From: an uncultured Clostridia bacterium
GTDB taxonomy: Bacteria > Bacillota > Clostridia > Oscillospirales > Ruminococcaceae
Reading direction: 5' to 3'
NCBI GenBank assembly: GCA_947631995.1
Contig: CANRNT010000012.1
Span: forward strand, 1 to 49,681
DNA: 49,681 nt
Shown here: piece after piece, positions 1-8,624 of the stretch
How the letters are laid out: every line of letters begins with the position of its first letter
Numbering within the stretch: the stretch's first letter is position 1
Position numbers and translations under genes: made by a program
Notes under the pieces: model-generated
What the model was told of the DNA's origin: nothing
Seen by the model: the letters and a program-made list of their open reading frames with translations, nothing else
The model's database searches: none

Positions 1-44
1 TGCGAAGTCAGTTCGTTTCTTAATTTATTTTTCCATAGGGGTCT

Positions 45-63
45 TTTGTGCTGTTCGCACAAA
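45..63. other. short perfect hairpin downstream of the CE4 gene
   Basis: A 7-bp perfect inverted repeat (TTTGTGC / GCACAAA, 5-nt loop) lies about 45 bp beyond the stop codon of the leftmost minus-strand gene. It is not followed by a clear T-run on either strand, so it is only a weak candidate terminator. I see no gene in the first 108 bases. Confidence 0.3.
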
Positions 64-108
64 TTGGTTCGGTTCATGACCGTAAGGGGTATATTTTTTA
101 TAAACGCA

Positions 109-972
109 TTACTGCGGCACGGCGGAAAATGTCTTTTTCAGCCCCGGTACATACTGTATGCCCTTAGCGTAAAACAGCTCCGAAACTGTCACGAACTCGT
201 ATCCCTGCGCCTGTAGCTCAGGTATTATCTGCCGCAAAGCCTCAACGGTCTGAGAATTGCCCTTTGCGTCGTGCAGAAGTATTATAGCTCCGTCCCTGCT
301 CTGCTCCAGAGTTTTCTGAACTCTCGTATCTACGTCGACCGCAGGATCCCAGTCGTCGCAGCCGTAGCCTGCTATGAACGGCATCTCTATCAGCCTGAAC
401 ATCTTGCCGCTGGTGGCAATATACGGCGGACGGAAAAACTTCGGCTCTGTTCCTATCGCGTCTTTGATAAGCTGATTTACCTGCTCGGTGTCAGCGAGTA
501 TCTCCTCGTCTGTCATGCTGTTCATATAGTCGTGGGTCATCGAGTGTGAATTTATCTCACACCCCTGCGATACAGCCCTTTGCATAACGGGAACCGTTTC
601 CTCGCTGATATTCGTACCGATAACAAAGAACGAAGCCTTTACATCAAACTCCTCCAGAACGTCCAACACCTCGTTTGTGGTAGTGGTGTTCGGACCGTCG
701 TCAAAGGTGAGAGCTATGACCTTTCCGTATTCTTCGGGAGCTTTCCACTCCTCTGTGGTGTATGTGAATTGCGTAGTAGTCACCTCTTGAGCCTCGGTAT
801 TTACGGGCGTTGTAGTTTCCGCCGTACTTTGTGCAGCGGTGGTATTTTCGGACGTGCTTTCCGTCGGCGTGCTTTCCGTACTGCTGCCGCCTGCCGCGCA
901 AGCCGTCAATGAAAACATTCCGCCAACGAGCGCAAACATAAATAATTTCTTTATCATACTCAGATCACTCAT
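109..972 (-). CDS. polysaccharide deacetylase (CE4), lipoprotein
   Basis: This 287-residue protein is predicted to remove acetyl groups from a polysaccharide outside the membrane. A signal peptide ends in a lipobox (LTAC, Cys25). A Thr/Ser-rich linker of about 45 residues follows, typical of secreted Ruminococcus enzymes. The NodB/CE4 domain (about 83-285) shows the family motifs in order: TFDDGP (89-94, metal and catalytic Asp), HSMTH (143-147, metal His), RPPY (181-184) and a late LLHD. The substrate could be acetyl-xylan, chitooligosaccharide or peptidoglycan, and the sequence does not decide. The gene begins 4 bp after the CE2 gene ends, so the two are probably one operon. The start at 972 has a weak upstream GGTAAGG. 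An ATG at 957 (MIKKLF) is a credible alternative. Confidence 0.88.
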   Translation of the reverse strand: MSDLSMIKKLFMFALVGGMFSLTACAAGGSSTESTPTESTSENTTAAQSTAETTTPVNTEAQEVTTTQFTYTTEEWKAPEEYGKVIALTFDDGPNTTTTNEVLDVLEEFDVKASFFVIGTNISEETVPVMQRAVSQGCEINSHSMTHDYMNSMTDEEILADTEQVNQLIKDAIGTEPKFFRPPYIATSGKMFRLIEMPFIAGYGCDDWDPAVDVDTRVQKTLEQSRDGAIILLHDAKGNSQTVEALRQIIPELQAQGYEFVTVSELFYAKGIQYVPGLKKTFSAVPQ

Positions 973-976
973 AGCC

Positions 977-2158
977 TTACCAGTTCATAACTTTCTTTAT
1001 CTCTTCGGTAAGCTTCGCGCTTGCCTTTTCGTGAGTGGCTTCGGTCGGGTGCCAGTCAGCCGCATAACCGTCGGCGTTGCCGTCCTGAAGATCATACTGC
1101 ACCGCATGGACTTTCTGATCTCCCGTTGTGTCCATATATTCTTTCATAGCCTCCGCCATTGTCTTGACGAGCGTATTATCCATTATGCCGAGCGTGCAGA
1201 ATATCTCCGCGTCGGGATTTTTCTCGCGCACCTGCTTTAAGAAATCTATGTACCCCTGCTTATACTCGTCCTTGCCGTTCTTGTTGCTCTTGGTGTATGA
1301 AGCGTCGTTCGTGCCGAGGTTTATAACTACCACCTGCGGCTTGAAGCTTTCAAAATCCCAGTCCAGCGACTGCGGCGTCTTGCCGTCAAACGAGCCGTAA
1401 GAAAATCCGAGAGAGTTATAATACTGCGGTATCGTCTGCGCCGTAACGGGGGTGTTTCCCGTGGTGTAGCCCGAAATTATACCGTATCCGCTGACGGAGA
1501 ACATACTGTAATCCGCGTCGAGAGCCTTGGCGGTCTTGTACGCGTAAGCCTTTGTAACGTCCTCGGTCTTTGTCTGGAACGAATGTTCCTTTACTTCGTC
1601 GTCAACACCGTAGCCGCAGGTTATGGAGTCGCCTATGAATTCTATCCTGCGCTCTTTTGCTTCGGCGGGAGCAATGCTTTCTCCCTCGCCAAGCTGAAGC
1701 GGCATTATCCCGCAGCAGGACATAGCGCACTCGCTGAGCTTTATCACCTGAACGTTTACGGTCTTTTCCTCGCTGCTCTCAAAAGCGTTGAGCGTTACCT
1801 CGGGAGCGTCTATCATAGCGTCGGCTGTCCTTTCGCCGTCAACGTATACCGCTACCCTCGCTCTGTTGCCGTCGTTTCCCGACTGCGCTATACTGTCGCC
1901 TTTTATGGTTATATCGAGCTTTTTGCCCGTGTATGAAAACTCCGCTCCCGAGCCTGAGAGCGCGAGCCAAAGAACTCCGTCGTCTGCCAGATATGTTCTT
2001 CCGACCCTTTTTACATTTTCGTCATTGAATACAGTCAGACCGTTCATTTTGCTGTCCTCCGATGAATTTGATGACCCGTCCTTATCTGCGCACGAAGCAA
2101 ACAGTGTCAGGCACAAGGCGGCTGCGCATACTGCCGACAATATCCTTCTTAACCTCAT
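977..2158 (-). CDS. SGNH-type carbohydrate esterase, CE2-like, lipoprotein
   Basis: This 393-residue protein matches family CE2 acetylxylan/glucomannan esterases, which have an N-terminal beta-sandwich (about 45-165) followed by an SGNH hydrolase domain. The signal peptide ends with a lipobox (FASC, Cys23), so the enzyme should be tethered to the outside of the membrane. The SGNH blocks are visible: GDSITCGYG with catalytic Ser178, LGTNDAS (block III Asn), and WHP with His370 near the C terminus. It is followed 4 bp later by the CE4 esterase, so the pair probably deacetylates hemicellulose together. Transcription should start at the promoter near 2201-2229, and a good ribosome site (GGAGG) precedes the ATG. 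Family assignment is by motif and architecture recall. Substrate is inferred. Confidence 0.85.
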   Translation of the reverse strand: MRLRRILSAVCAAALCLTLFASCADKDGSSNSSEDSKMNGLTVFNDENVKRVGRTYLADDGVLWLALSGSGAEFSYTGKKLDITIKGDSIAQSGNDGNRARVAVYVDGERTADAMIDAPEVTLNAFESSEEKTVNVQVIKLSECAMSCCGIMPLQLGEGESIAPAEAKERRIEFIGDSITCGYGVDDEVKEHSFQTKTEDVTKAYAYKTAKALDADYSMFSVSGYGIISGYTTGNTPVTAQTIPQYYNSLGFSYGSFDGKTPQSLDWDFESFKPQVVVINLGTNDASYTKSNKNGKDEYKQGYIDFLKQVREKNPDAEIFCTLGIMDNTLVKTMAEAMKEYMDTTGDQKVHAVQYDLQDGNADGYAADWHPTEATHEKASAKLTEEIKKVMNW

Positions 2159-2200
2159 AAAACATCTACCTCCGAAAACTTATCACTTGTCGCTTATTAC

Positions 2201-2229
2201 AGTATAACATATTTCTCCGTTATATTCAA
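2201..2229 (-). promoter_or_regulatory. sigma-A-like promoter of the CE2-CE4 operon
   Basis: On the minus strand TTGAAT (2229-2224) and TATACT (2206-2201) are separated by exactly 17 bp, about 45 bp upstream of the CE2 start. It lies just after the terminator hairpin of the upstream protease gene, which supports a new transcription unit starting here. Confidence 0.65.
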
Positions 2230-2235
2230 GCACAA

Positions 2236-2276
2236 AAGGCAAAACGCGCCGAAAATATTTCAGCGCATTTTGCCTT
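2236..2276 (-). terminator. terminator of the htrA-like gene
   Basis: A long inverted repeat (arms AAGGCAAAACGCGC / GCGCATTTTGCCTT, one mismatch, 13-nt loop) lies about 50 bp past the protease stop. On the minus strand the hairpin ends in a TTTT-containing tract. Confidence 0.6.
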
Positions 2277-2323
2277 AGGTGGAATTTTACATGAAAATGA
2301 TTTGCATCATCGAAGCAAGCTTA

Positions 2324-3790
2324 TCAATATCCGAAGTTGAAGAACGAGAACGGATCGTAGCCTTCAAAGTTGTTCTGACCGTTTTGCTGATCTGCTTGGT
2401 CGTCCTTGTTCTCCAGCGCTGACTTATCCTCTGCCAGCGTTACCTCTATATCTACTATATCGCCGTCGCGGTATACGGATACCTTTATGGTATCTCCTGC
2501 TTTATAGTTTTTCTTTATCTCGTTGAACTCGTCGATAGTCTCAACAAGCTCACCCTCTATGCCAATAACTATATCTCCTACCTTTATGCCTGCTTTTTCG
2601 GCAGGACCGTCCTCTGTTACCTCTGCTACATAAAAGCCCTTCGGAACGTCATAATACTGAGCGTATATATCCGATATATCCTCGCCCGATATTCCTATAA
2701 CGGGTCTGCCTTTTACATAACCGTATTCAATAAGGTCAGATACTATCGGAAGAGCCTCGTCTATGGGTATCGCAAAGCCCAGACCGTCGGCATAGTAGCT
2801 GGCTATCTTAGCGGAAGTTATTCCAACTACCTGACCGTAGCTGTTGATAAGCGGGCCGCCCGAGTTTCCGTTGTTTATGGAAGCGTCGGTCTGAATAAGG
2901 GTCATCTTGCGCTCCTCAACGGTGAGCGACCTGTTCAGCGCGGAAATAATTCCCGCTGTCACCGTGCCCGAAAGCTCGCTGCCCATAGGATTTCCAATGG
3001 TTATCGCAAGCTCGCCTACTATAAGGTCGGACGATTTACCGAACTCAACTGCCGTAAGACCCGTTTTATCTATCTTCAGCACCGCTATATCGGTCTGCTC
3101 GTCGCCTCCTATAAGCTCTGCGTCATACTCCTCATCATCGTCCGATACGGAGAAAGCAACGCTTATTTTCTGCGCGCCGTCAATAACGTGATAGTTGGTA
3201 ACGATATATCCGTCCTCGGAGATAACAAAGCCCGTGCCGTAAGATGTGCCGTTTCTCAGCAGCGAAGATACTCCGACTACCGACGGGGATACCTTATCTA
3301 CTATCTGCGGTATCGGCAGCGCGTTGTCGAGCGCCGCAAGCTGCTCCAGACTGGGAACATCTCTTACAGGTCTGTCGTTATCGGTCTCCTCTGCGGGAGC
3401 GTCCTGTTCGCTGCTGTCATCTTTGCTTATGTTGGCAGAAACAGACTTATCCATGCCGCCCGAATTTTTATTGTTTATGAGCGTGTAACCGTATATAGAG
3501 CCTGCTCCGACAGCGGCAGCGCATATGATGACCGCAAATACCGCAGCCACTCTTTTGAGCGCCTTGTGTTTTTTCTTAGGCTTTGCCTGCGGCTGCTGCG
3601 CCTCCGGGTAATAAGTGTAGTCGTGACGGTAGCCTGCCTGCATATTCTGCATATTCGGAGTATACTGACCTCCCTGCGGCTGCTGTGCGCCCTGCATATT
3701 TACATAGCCGTAATTTACGCCGTTTCCCTGATCCGAGCCCCCGGGGATATTCGTGTTGTTCGATCCGTTGTAGTTTTCATTGATATCCAT
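2324..3790 (-). CDS. HtrA/DegP-type membrane serine protease with PDZ domain
   Basis: This 488-residue protein belongs to the S1C (HtrA/DegP) family, which degrades or repairs misfolded proteins at the cell surface. It has a Gln/Asn/Gly-rich cytoplasmic tail (1-70), a Lys-rich stop and one transmembrane helix (about 78-105), then an acidic linker and a trypsin-like domain. The catalytic triad is visible: His201 (TNYHVID), Asp234 (TDIAVLK) and Ser310 (GNSGGPL). A PDZ domain with the GIKVGDIV-type loop occupies about 375-460, followed by a Gln/Asn-rich acidic tail. The order TM-protease-PDZ matches HtrA/YycK-like proteins of Firmicutes. It appears monocistronic, with a terminator on its left. 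Upstream there is a TATAAT around 3861 but no convincing -35, so I do not call a promoter. Confidence 0.93.
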   Translation of the reverse strand: MDINENYNGSNNTNIPGGSDQGNGVNYGYVNMQGAQQPQGGQYTPNMQNMQAGYRHDYTYYPEAQQPQAKPKKKHKALKRVAAVFAVIICAAAVGAGSIYGYTLINNKNSGGMDKSVSANISKDDSSEQDAPAEETDNDRPVRDVPSLEQLAALDNALPIPQIVDKVSPSVVGVSSLLRNGTSYGTGFVISEDGYIVTNYHVIDGAQKISVAFSVSDDDEEYDAELIGGDEQTDIAVLKIDKTGLTAVEFGKSSDLIVGELAITIGNPMGSELSGTVTAGIISALNRSLTVEERKMTLIQTDASINNGNSGGPLINSYGQVVGITSAKIASYYADGLGFAIPIDEALPIVSDLIEYGYVKGRPVIGISGEDISDIYAQYYDVPKGFYVAEVTEDGPAEKAGIKVGDIVIGIEGELVETIDEFNEIKKNYKAGDTIKVSVYRDGDIVDIEVTLAEDKSALENKDDQADQQNGQNNFEGYDPFSFFNFGY

Positions 3791-3963
3791 AGTGATTACC
3801 TCTTTTCAATGCCTGTGTATGTAGACCGATCGGATCATCGGTTTTCCTCTGTTCCGATTATTATAATATCCCCCGATTGTGATAGTTTTATGATAAATTC
3901 GGGAATATCTTGTGCAAATATTATGAAATGTCCGTGTTGACTTTATCTTCGCGGTGTATTATA

Positions 3964-4006
3964 ATATAAAAAGAAAAAATATCCTCCGCAGAAAAGCGAA
4001 GGATAT
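3964..4006 (-). terminator. rho-independent terminator of acpP
   Basis: The 11-bp stem (3979-3989 with 3996-4006, one G-U) is followed on the minus strand by T6-C-T5. It lies 13 bp beyond the acyl carrier protein stop codon. Confidence 0.8.
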
Positions 4007-4018
4007 CATAATGCTTTT

Positions 4019-4258
4019 TTATTCCTGTTCGGCTGACTTTTCTTCGATATACTTCACTATATCTCCGACAGTTTTAAGACCCTCGACGTCCTCATCGGGT
4101 ATCTTTACGTCAAACTCGTCCTCGAATGCCAGCAGAAGCTCAACAAGCTCCAGCGAGTCAGCGTCAAGATCGTCCTCAAGCGAGGTCTCAAGAGTGATGT
4201 CGTCCTCGTCGATATCAAACTGTTCCATGATTATCTTCTTTACGGTTTCAAATGCCAT
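4019..4258 (-). CDS. acpP: acyl carrier protein (fatty-acid synthesis type)
   Basis: This small acidic protein of 79 residues carries growing acyl chains on a 4'-phosphopantetheine arm. The attachment site is Ser35 in DADSLELVELL, and helix III contains the usual DEDVE stretch (FDVKIPDEDVEGL). I chose the ATG at 4258 because a purine-rich GGGCGGGTG lies 6 bp upstream. A GTG at 4267 is in frame but sits inside that site. The gene stands alone, with its own promoter and terminator and no fab neighbours. It is clearly different from the second carrier protein at 15108, which sits with an FkbH enzyme. Confidence 0.95.
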   Translation of the reverse strand: MAFETVKKIIMEQFDIDEDDITLETSLEDDLDADSLELVELLLAFEDEFDVKIPDEDVEGLKTVGDIVKYIEEKSAEQE

Positions 4259-4291
4259 TACAGTCACCCGCCCTATATAAGTTATTTGCTT

Positions 4292-4307
4292 CGTTCGCTA
4301 ACGAACG
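4292..4307. promoter_or_regulatory. inverted repeat between acpP promoter and start
   Basis: CGTTCG-CTAA-CGAACG is a perfect 6-bp dyad about 10 bp downstream of the -10 box of the acpP promoter, so near positions +5 to +20 of the transcript. It could be an operator or an RNA hairpin. It does not match the FapR consensus as I recall it. Confidence 0.4.
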
Positions 4308-4318
4308 TCCCTACCTTT

Positions 4319-4347
4319 AGTATATATGCATTTTACCTCTTCGTCAA
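4319..4347 (-). promoter_or_regulatory. sigma-A-like promoter of acpP
   Basis: On the minus strand TTGACG (4347-4342) and TATACT (4324-4319) are separated by 17 bp, placing the start of transcription about 50 bp upstream of the acpP ATG. Confidence 0.7.
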
Positions 4348-4478
4348 TACCTTTTTTAAAATTTGGCATTTTTAATAATATGCCGCGTTACTTATTCGGC
4401 GCAACAGTATATTTTACTGAAATACAGCTAAACGCCAAAGCGCGTAATACATAATGATGTTTTAAGGAGCGGATAAAA

Positions 4479-5309
4479 ATGAATATCAGACCCGAAAACT
4501 GCGACCACCTTCTTCTCGGCAGGAGCCTTGTGCATACGCTTTCGCCGCAGATACACTCTCAGCTTTTCTCCATTACGGGAAAAGCAGGTACATACGGTAT
4601 ATGTGAGTGCGAGAGGGACGAGCTTACGAACGTTTACAAAACGCTCAGAACGCTTGTCGGATATAATGTTACTATACCCTACAAGCTCGATATCATACCG
4701 TTTTTGGACAAGCTCGACGAGACCGCCGAGGTATGCGGCGCGGTAAACTGCGTTGCCAATACGCCTGACGGAGCTGTCGGCTATAATACCGACATTACGG
4801 GTTTTGAGCAGTCGCTGAAAATGAACGGCATATCTCTCAGCGGAAAAGTGCTGCTTCTGGGCTTCGGCGGAGCAGGCAGAATGATGGCTGCCGCGGCTCT
4901 GAGAGCGGGAGCGCAGCTCACCGTTGCGGATATAAACGTCCCGGACATAAACGAGCTTTGCCTGCGCCTTTACAAAAGCGCTCAGGCTTGTACTATCGAC
5001 AGCATAAAAGGCGAGTACGATCTTTGTATAAACGCTACGCCGGTAGGTATGTACCCGAAAGTAAAAAACTGTCCCATACCCGATGACGTCATAGCAGGCT
5101 GCGGAGCGTTCTTTGACGCTATCTACAATCCCGAAAAGACCGTGCTTATCCAAAAAGCCGAAGCGCAGGGCAAAAAATGCGTTGGCGGAATGGAGATGTT
5201 GGTCATTCAGGCAGTACAGTCACACAGACTGTGGTACGGCGCGCAGTTCACCGATGAGCAGATAACGCAGGTCATAAAAAACACAAGGGAGATACTGAAA
5301 CGTGGATAA
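4479..5309 (+). CDS. aroE: shikimate dehydrogenase
   Basis: This 276-residue enzyme reduces 3-dehydroshikimate to shikimate with NADPH, in aromatic amino-acid synthesis. The substrate-binding domain shows GRSLVHTLSPQIH (14-26) and NVTIPYK with the catalytic Lys69. Asp105 of GYNTDITGF is the second catalytic residue. The NADP-binding Rossmann loop is GFGGAG (129-134), and INATPVGMYP follows in the second half. Length is normal for the family. A ribosome site AAGGAG (4464-4469) fixes the start. The stop codon overlaps the aroK start by 8 bp, so the two shikimate-pathway enzymes should be co-translated. No other aro genes are in the window. Confidence 0.96.
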   Translation: MNIRPENCDHLLLGRSLVHTLSPQIHSQLFSITGKAGTYGICECERDELTNVYKTLRTLVGYNVTIPYKLDIIPFLDKLDETAEVCGAVNCVANTPDGAVGYNTDITGFEQSLKMNGISLSGKVLLLGFGGAGRMMAAAALRAGAQLTVADINVPDINELCLRLYKSAQACTIDSIKGEYDLCINATPVGMYPKVKNCPIPDDVIAGCGAFFDAIYNPEKTVLIQKAEAQGKKCVGGMEMLVIQAVQSHRLWYGAQFTDEQITQVIKNTREILKRG

Positions 5310-5817
5310 TTACGAAAAAACAATATTTCTCTGCGGTTTTATGGGCTGCGGGAAAACTACGGTCGGCAAAGCGCTCGCGCAAAAGCTCGGCTATGAGTTC
5401 GTCGATCTTGACGAGCTCATAGTAAAAACGGAGGGGAGAACAATTCCCGAAATATTCGCCCAAAACGGTGAGGGATACTTTCGCGCCGTTGAAAGCAGGC
5501 TGATAACCGAGCTCAACGGCAGAACGGTAGCAGCCCTAGGCGGAGGAGCGATATTGAAAAAAGAAAACGCCGAAGCGGCAAAGCACAGCGGCGTGATAGT
5601 GTTCATAGATACCGATTTTGAAAGATGTTATTCGCGGATATGCGGCGACAAAAACCGTCCGCTGGCGTCAAACGCCGACAGCGCAGAGCTTCTTGAACGT
5701 TTCAACAGCAGATACCCCATATACAAGGCTGCCTGCGATATATCGGTAAGCGGTAATATGCCACCGAAGATAATAGCGGACAATATCATTGCAAGGCTGA
5801 AACAGCCTACTCAGTAA
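5302..5817 (+). CDS. aroK: shikimate kinase
   Basis: This 171-residue enzyme phosphorylates shikimate at the 3-OH using ATP. The P-loop is GFMGCGKTT (12-20), the DLDELI motif (35-40) supplies metal and substrate contacts, FRAVES carries a substrate-binding Arg, and AALGGGAI is the family's GGG motif. Translation starts at a GTG overlapping the aroE stop, with AAGGGAG (5285-5291) at good spacing. Its 3' end overlaps the convergent YkgJ-like gene by 11 bp. Confidence 0.95.
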   Translation: MDNYEKTIFLCGFMGCGKTTVGKALAQKLGYEFVDLDELIVKTEGRTIPEIFAQNGEGYFRAVESRLITELNGRTVAALGGGAILKKENAEAAKHSGVIVFIDTDFERCYSRICGDKNRPLASNADSAELLERFNSRYPIYKAACDISVSGNMPPKIIADNIIARLKQPTQ

Positions 5818-6274
5818 CAAGTATAACATACCCGGCTTCGTAGTCCTTTACGATGTCGGGGTTTTTATTTGCCTCGTCAAAAATACGTTTTGAAAGCTTC
5901 CTTGCGGTCTCGGCTATCTTACCCACGGGTCTCGTCTGCACAACGGGGCAAACGGGCGAGAGCGCTATGACCCTCTTACCCTCAAAACGCATTACCCTCA
6001 GCGGCCATATGCGGCAGTCGAAAGGCTTTTTATCTCCGAGCACGCAGCCCTTTTCCTTATCCAGCAGCGTGCAGTAATAAAGCTCTTCGTCTCCGTCAAG
6101 CGTTTTGGGCATTTTAAGTATCCTGCCGCCCGCAAAAGAAGTAAACTCCATATCGGCAAGCTCTTGCGCAAGAGCGTCCGAGATAACAGGCGCTTCCCAC
6201 AGGTCGCTGTCGTCAAAGCAGCAGCATATCCTGCACTTTGCGCACTCTTCTTTTGACAATATCTCGCTCAGCAT
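5807..6274 (-). CDS. YkgJ-like Cys-cluster protein (UPF0153)
   Basis: This 155-residue protein has the YkgJ signature, a Cys cluster near the N terminus (C11, C14, C17-C19) and later Cys residues in YYCTLL, GCVLG and FDCRIWPL. The family is thought to bind iron-sulfur or zinc, but its reaction is unknown. The frame is open back to the spoVAC stop. The ATG at 6274 has no close ribosome site. A strong GGAGGAGG-like tract lies about 35 bp upstream with no ATG, GTG or TTG in frame after it, so the true start is uncertain. It follows spoVAC by about 50 bp and may be co-transcribed. Confidence 0.8.
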   Translation of the reverse strand: MLSEILSKEECAKCRICCCFDDSDLWEAPVISDALAQELADMEFTSFAGGRILKMPKTLDGDEELYYCTLLDKEKGCVLGDKKPFDCRIWPLRVMRFEGKRVIALSPVCPVVQTRPVGKIAETARKLSKRIFDEANKNPDIVKDYEAGYVILVTE

Positions 6275-6325
6275 ATCTATGTAACGCGTCCGCGCAAAGG
6301 CGAACGCTTCCTCCTCCCGAAAATC

Positions 6326-6769
6326 TTATGTGATACTCATCAGCCAGTAAATCAGTCCGTAAACCACCGAAGCCAACGTTCCGTAAAGTATCACAGGCCC
6401 GCTGATTATGAATATCTTCGCTCCCAGACCGAGAATAAATCCCTCCGCCTTGAACTCAACGGCAGGCGCAACGACGGAATTTGCAAACCCCGTTATCGGC
6501 ACGAGCGTTCCCGCTCCCGCGTGCTTTGCAAGCTTGCTGTAAAGTCCCAGACCCGTAAGCAGCGCCGAAAGGAATACCAAAGTTACCGAAGCCGCCGCAG
6601 AGCTTAGCTTTTCGTCAAGCCCCAACTGCCCGTACAGAGTTATGAGATACTCTCCGAGCATACATATCAGACCGCCTATCACAAACGCCTTCGGCACGTC
6701 GATATAGACCTTTGAACCGTCGCTTGCTTCCTTGTAAAGCTCGCTGTACTGCGATTTGCTCAACTGCAT
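6326..6769 (-). CDS. spoVAC: stage V sporulation protein AC
   Basis: This 147-residue membrane protein matches SpoVAC, part of the channel that moves dipicolinic acid into the forespore and releases it on germination. A short soluble N terminus is followed by four to five membrane segments with the family blocks KAFVIGGLIC, SALLTGLGLY and GAGTLVPITGFANS. A ribosome site AAAGGGG precedes the ATG. Its usual partners spoVAD and spoVAE are not adjacent here. I could not assign a sporulation sigma-factor promoter with confidence. Confidence 0.9.
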   Translation of the reverse strand: MQLSKSQYSELYKEASDGSKVYIDVPKAFVIGGLICMLGEYLITLYGQLGLDEKLSSAAASVTLVFLSALLTGLGLYSKLAKHAGAGTLVPITGFANSVVAPAVEFKAEGFILGLGAKIFIISGPVILYGTLASVVYGLIYWLMSIT

Positions 6770-6832
6770 AATAATTATCCCCTTTACAAAATATACTGTT
6801 TCAATAATTATTATGCTGCCGTATCTATACTT

Positions 6833-8584
6833 TTATTCAATATTTTCCTGTGTCTCCTCGGTCGGCACATTGCTTTTATCCTGCTGCGCCTTTTCGTTTT
6901 CAAGGGCTATCTTTTCAAAGTCGGGCAGTTCATCGCGGCAGATGACCAAGCTGTTTGAATAAAGGTCTGTCATCTGCTGCTTTGAGATAAACTTATCCGA
7001 ATATTCTCCGTATCCGTCAATGACGTATTCTCCGCTCCATATCCCGAAAAAGCTCCAAACCGTTTTTTCATCGGCGAGCTTCTGCACATCGGGCGCACGT
7101 CCGCACTCGCTCAGAGCGAGCGGTTTTCCTCCGCTTATCCTGCGAAGCGACAGAAACGCTCCCAACTGGCTCGCGTCGTCGTCATCATAGATATCCGCAG
7201 AGATTATATCGCAATACTCGTCGCCGACATACCAGTCGGGGTGCTGACCGTTCCATATCCATATAAGATTATTCAGCCCGTGCAGACGCGTCATTCTGGC
7301 ATACATCAGCTTCCAAAGCCATATATAGGAGTCTTTGTCTCTGCCCCACCAGAACCAGCCGCCGCTTGCCTCGTTGAGCGGACGCCACAAAACCGTTACA
7401 CCCCTGTCCCTCAGAAGCGCGAGCTGATCGGATATAACGTCTATATCCCTTACAATTGCCAGACATTCGGGCGTTATGCCGCCCTCCGAACACATCGTTT
7501 CCAGATCCTTGAGCGGTATCTCGGCAATATCGAGCTGTGTTACAGCCTTTGTGATATCAAAATCGGTCGTCAGCTCCTTTGGCACGCTCTCCTCGCCTGA
7601 TATATAATATCCTCCGTCGCCCAGCGGGTCTGACCAATGCCAGACATATCCTACCAATCCGCCGTCCTGCGCCCACTTGACCGCAGTATCAACATCATCG
7701 GCATAGGTATCCTTTTCGGTATACGATACAAGGTCGCCGAAGCGTATCGCAGGATAGTGTCCCGTAAGCTTGTATATTGCCTCCGTCTCCGCGTTGGTGC
7801 TCACCGTTTCATACTGACCGCTGAGCATATTTTTTCCGTAAACCTCTGAAAGATAGCTGTATATAGCCTTTGTTCTGCTGTCGGAATCCTTGTTTGAGAG
7901 CTGTGGAGGCTCTGCGAAGCTTACATCGAGAGACGCAACGGTATCGCTCGCGGTTATCATCATATAATCAAACCCTATCGAGCCGTCTATAACGCCTATA
8001 CCTATCTTACATTCTCCCTCATCGAGCCACACATTCTCAAATCCTACCGCCTCAAAACGTCCGCTGCCGTCGGTCTTGAAGGTGTCAAACTGCTTGCCGT
8101 CTATCATAAGGGAATTTTCTTTGATACTGTCAGGACCCGCTATTACCACCAGCACTATGTTATAATACTGCGCTGCGGGAAGCTGCGCGGTATAGCTCCA
8201 ATTGTCTGTTTTCTTATCTGCAAAGCCCGAAAGATAATTACCGTTTGAAGCCTCCTCGCTCACGCTCTCCATTACCGCTCCGCTGTATTCTCCGTCCTGA
8301 CCCTCAACGCTGAGCGAAAACTCAACATACTCAGCCACCTGCGGAGAGATGAGCTTTTCAGCCGCAGTAGTTATCTGCTTCGGCTCATCGTCAGGCAGTA
8401 CCGCGGGCGCAGTAGTAGTTACTGACGGCTGTGTCTCCCCTGTAACTTTAGTAATGCTCGTCTGAGCCGACGATACATCAGCCGATGAGCCTCCATTTCC
8501 GCAGCCGCACAGCGAAAACGCCGCTGCCGCAGCAATAATAAATGAAGTTATCCTTTTTGTGTTCCTTGTTCTATGCTCACTCAT
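6833..8584 (-). CDS. GH26 beta-mannanase with CBM35-like module, lipoprotein
   Basis: This 583-residue protein is predicted to cut beta-1,4-mannan or related glucans at the cell surface. The start at 8584 is chosen over a longer frame because it gives a Lys/Arg-rich n-region, a hydrophobic core and a lipobox (LCGC, Cys28), has GGAGAG upstream, and avoids overlap with the GH95 gene. After a Thr/Ser/Pro-rich linker comes a beta-sandwich module (about 75-205) resembling CBM35/CBM6. The GH26 barrel (about 215-560) carries the acid/base Glu405 in RPLNEASGGWFWWG and the nucleophile Glu493 in LSECGR. A Gln/Glu-rich tail ends the protein. No dockerin is present, so it is membrane-tethered and not cellulosomal. 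It lies 40 bp downstream of GH95. Confidence 0.9.
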   Translation of the reverse strand: MSEHRTRNTKRITSFIIAAAAAFSLCGCGNGGSSADVSSAQTSITKVTGETQPSVTTTAPAVLPDDEPKQITTAAEKLISPQVAEYVEFSLSVEGQDGEYSGAVMESVSEEASNGNYLSGFADKKTDNWSYTAQLPAAQYYNIVLVVIAGPDSIKENSLMIDGKQFDTFKTDGSGRFEAVGFENVWLDEGECKIGIGVIDGSIGFDYMMITASDTVASLDVSFAEPPQLSNKDSDSRTKAIYSYLSEVYGKNMLSGQYETVSTNAETEAIYKLTGHYPAIRFGDLVSYTEKDTYADDVDTAVKWAQDGGLVGYVWHWSDPLGDGGYYISGEESVPKELTTDFDITKAVTQLDIAEIPLKDLETMCSEGGITPECLAIVRDIDVISDQLALLRDRGVTVLWRPLNEASGGWFWWGRDKDSYIWLWKLMYARMTRLHGLNNLIWIWNGQHPDWYVGDEYCDIISADIYDDDDASQLGAFLSLRRISGGKPLALSECGRAPDVQKLADEKTVWSFFGIWSGEYVIDGYGEYSDKFISKQQMTDLYSNSLVICRDELPDFEKIALENEKAQQDKSNVPTEETQENIE

Positions 8585-8624
8585 ATCGAGATAAGCTCTC
8601 CTCTCTGTTGTTCTTGATATATCT

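Noticed and set aside
4428-5153. Minus-strand open frame over aroE
   Set aside because: aroE shows every family motif on the plus strand; the reverse frame is a by-product of codon bias.
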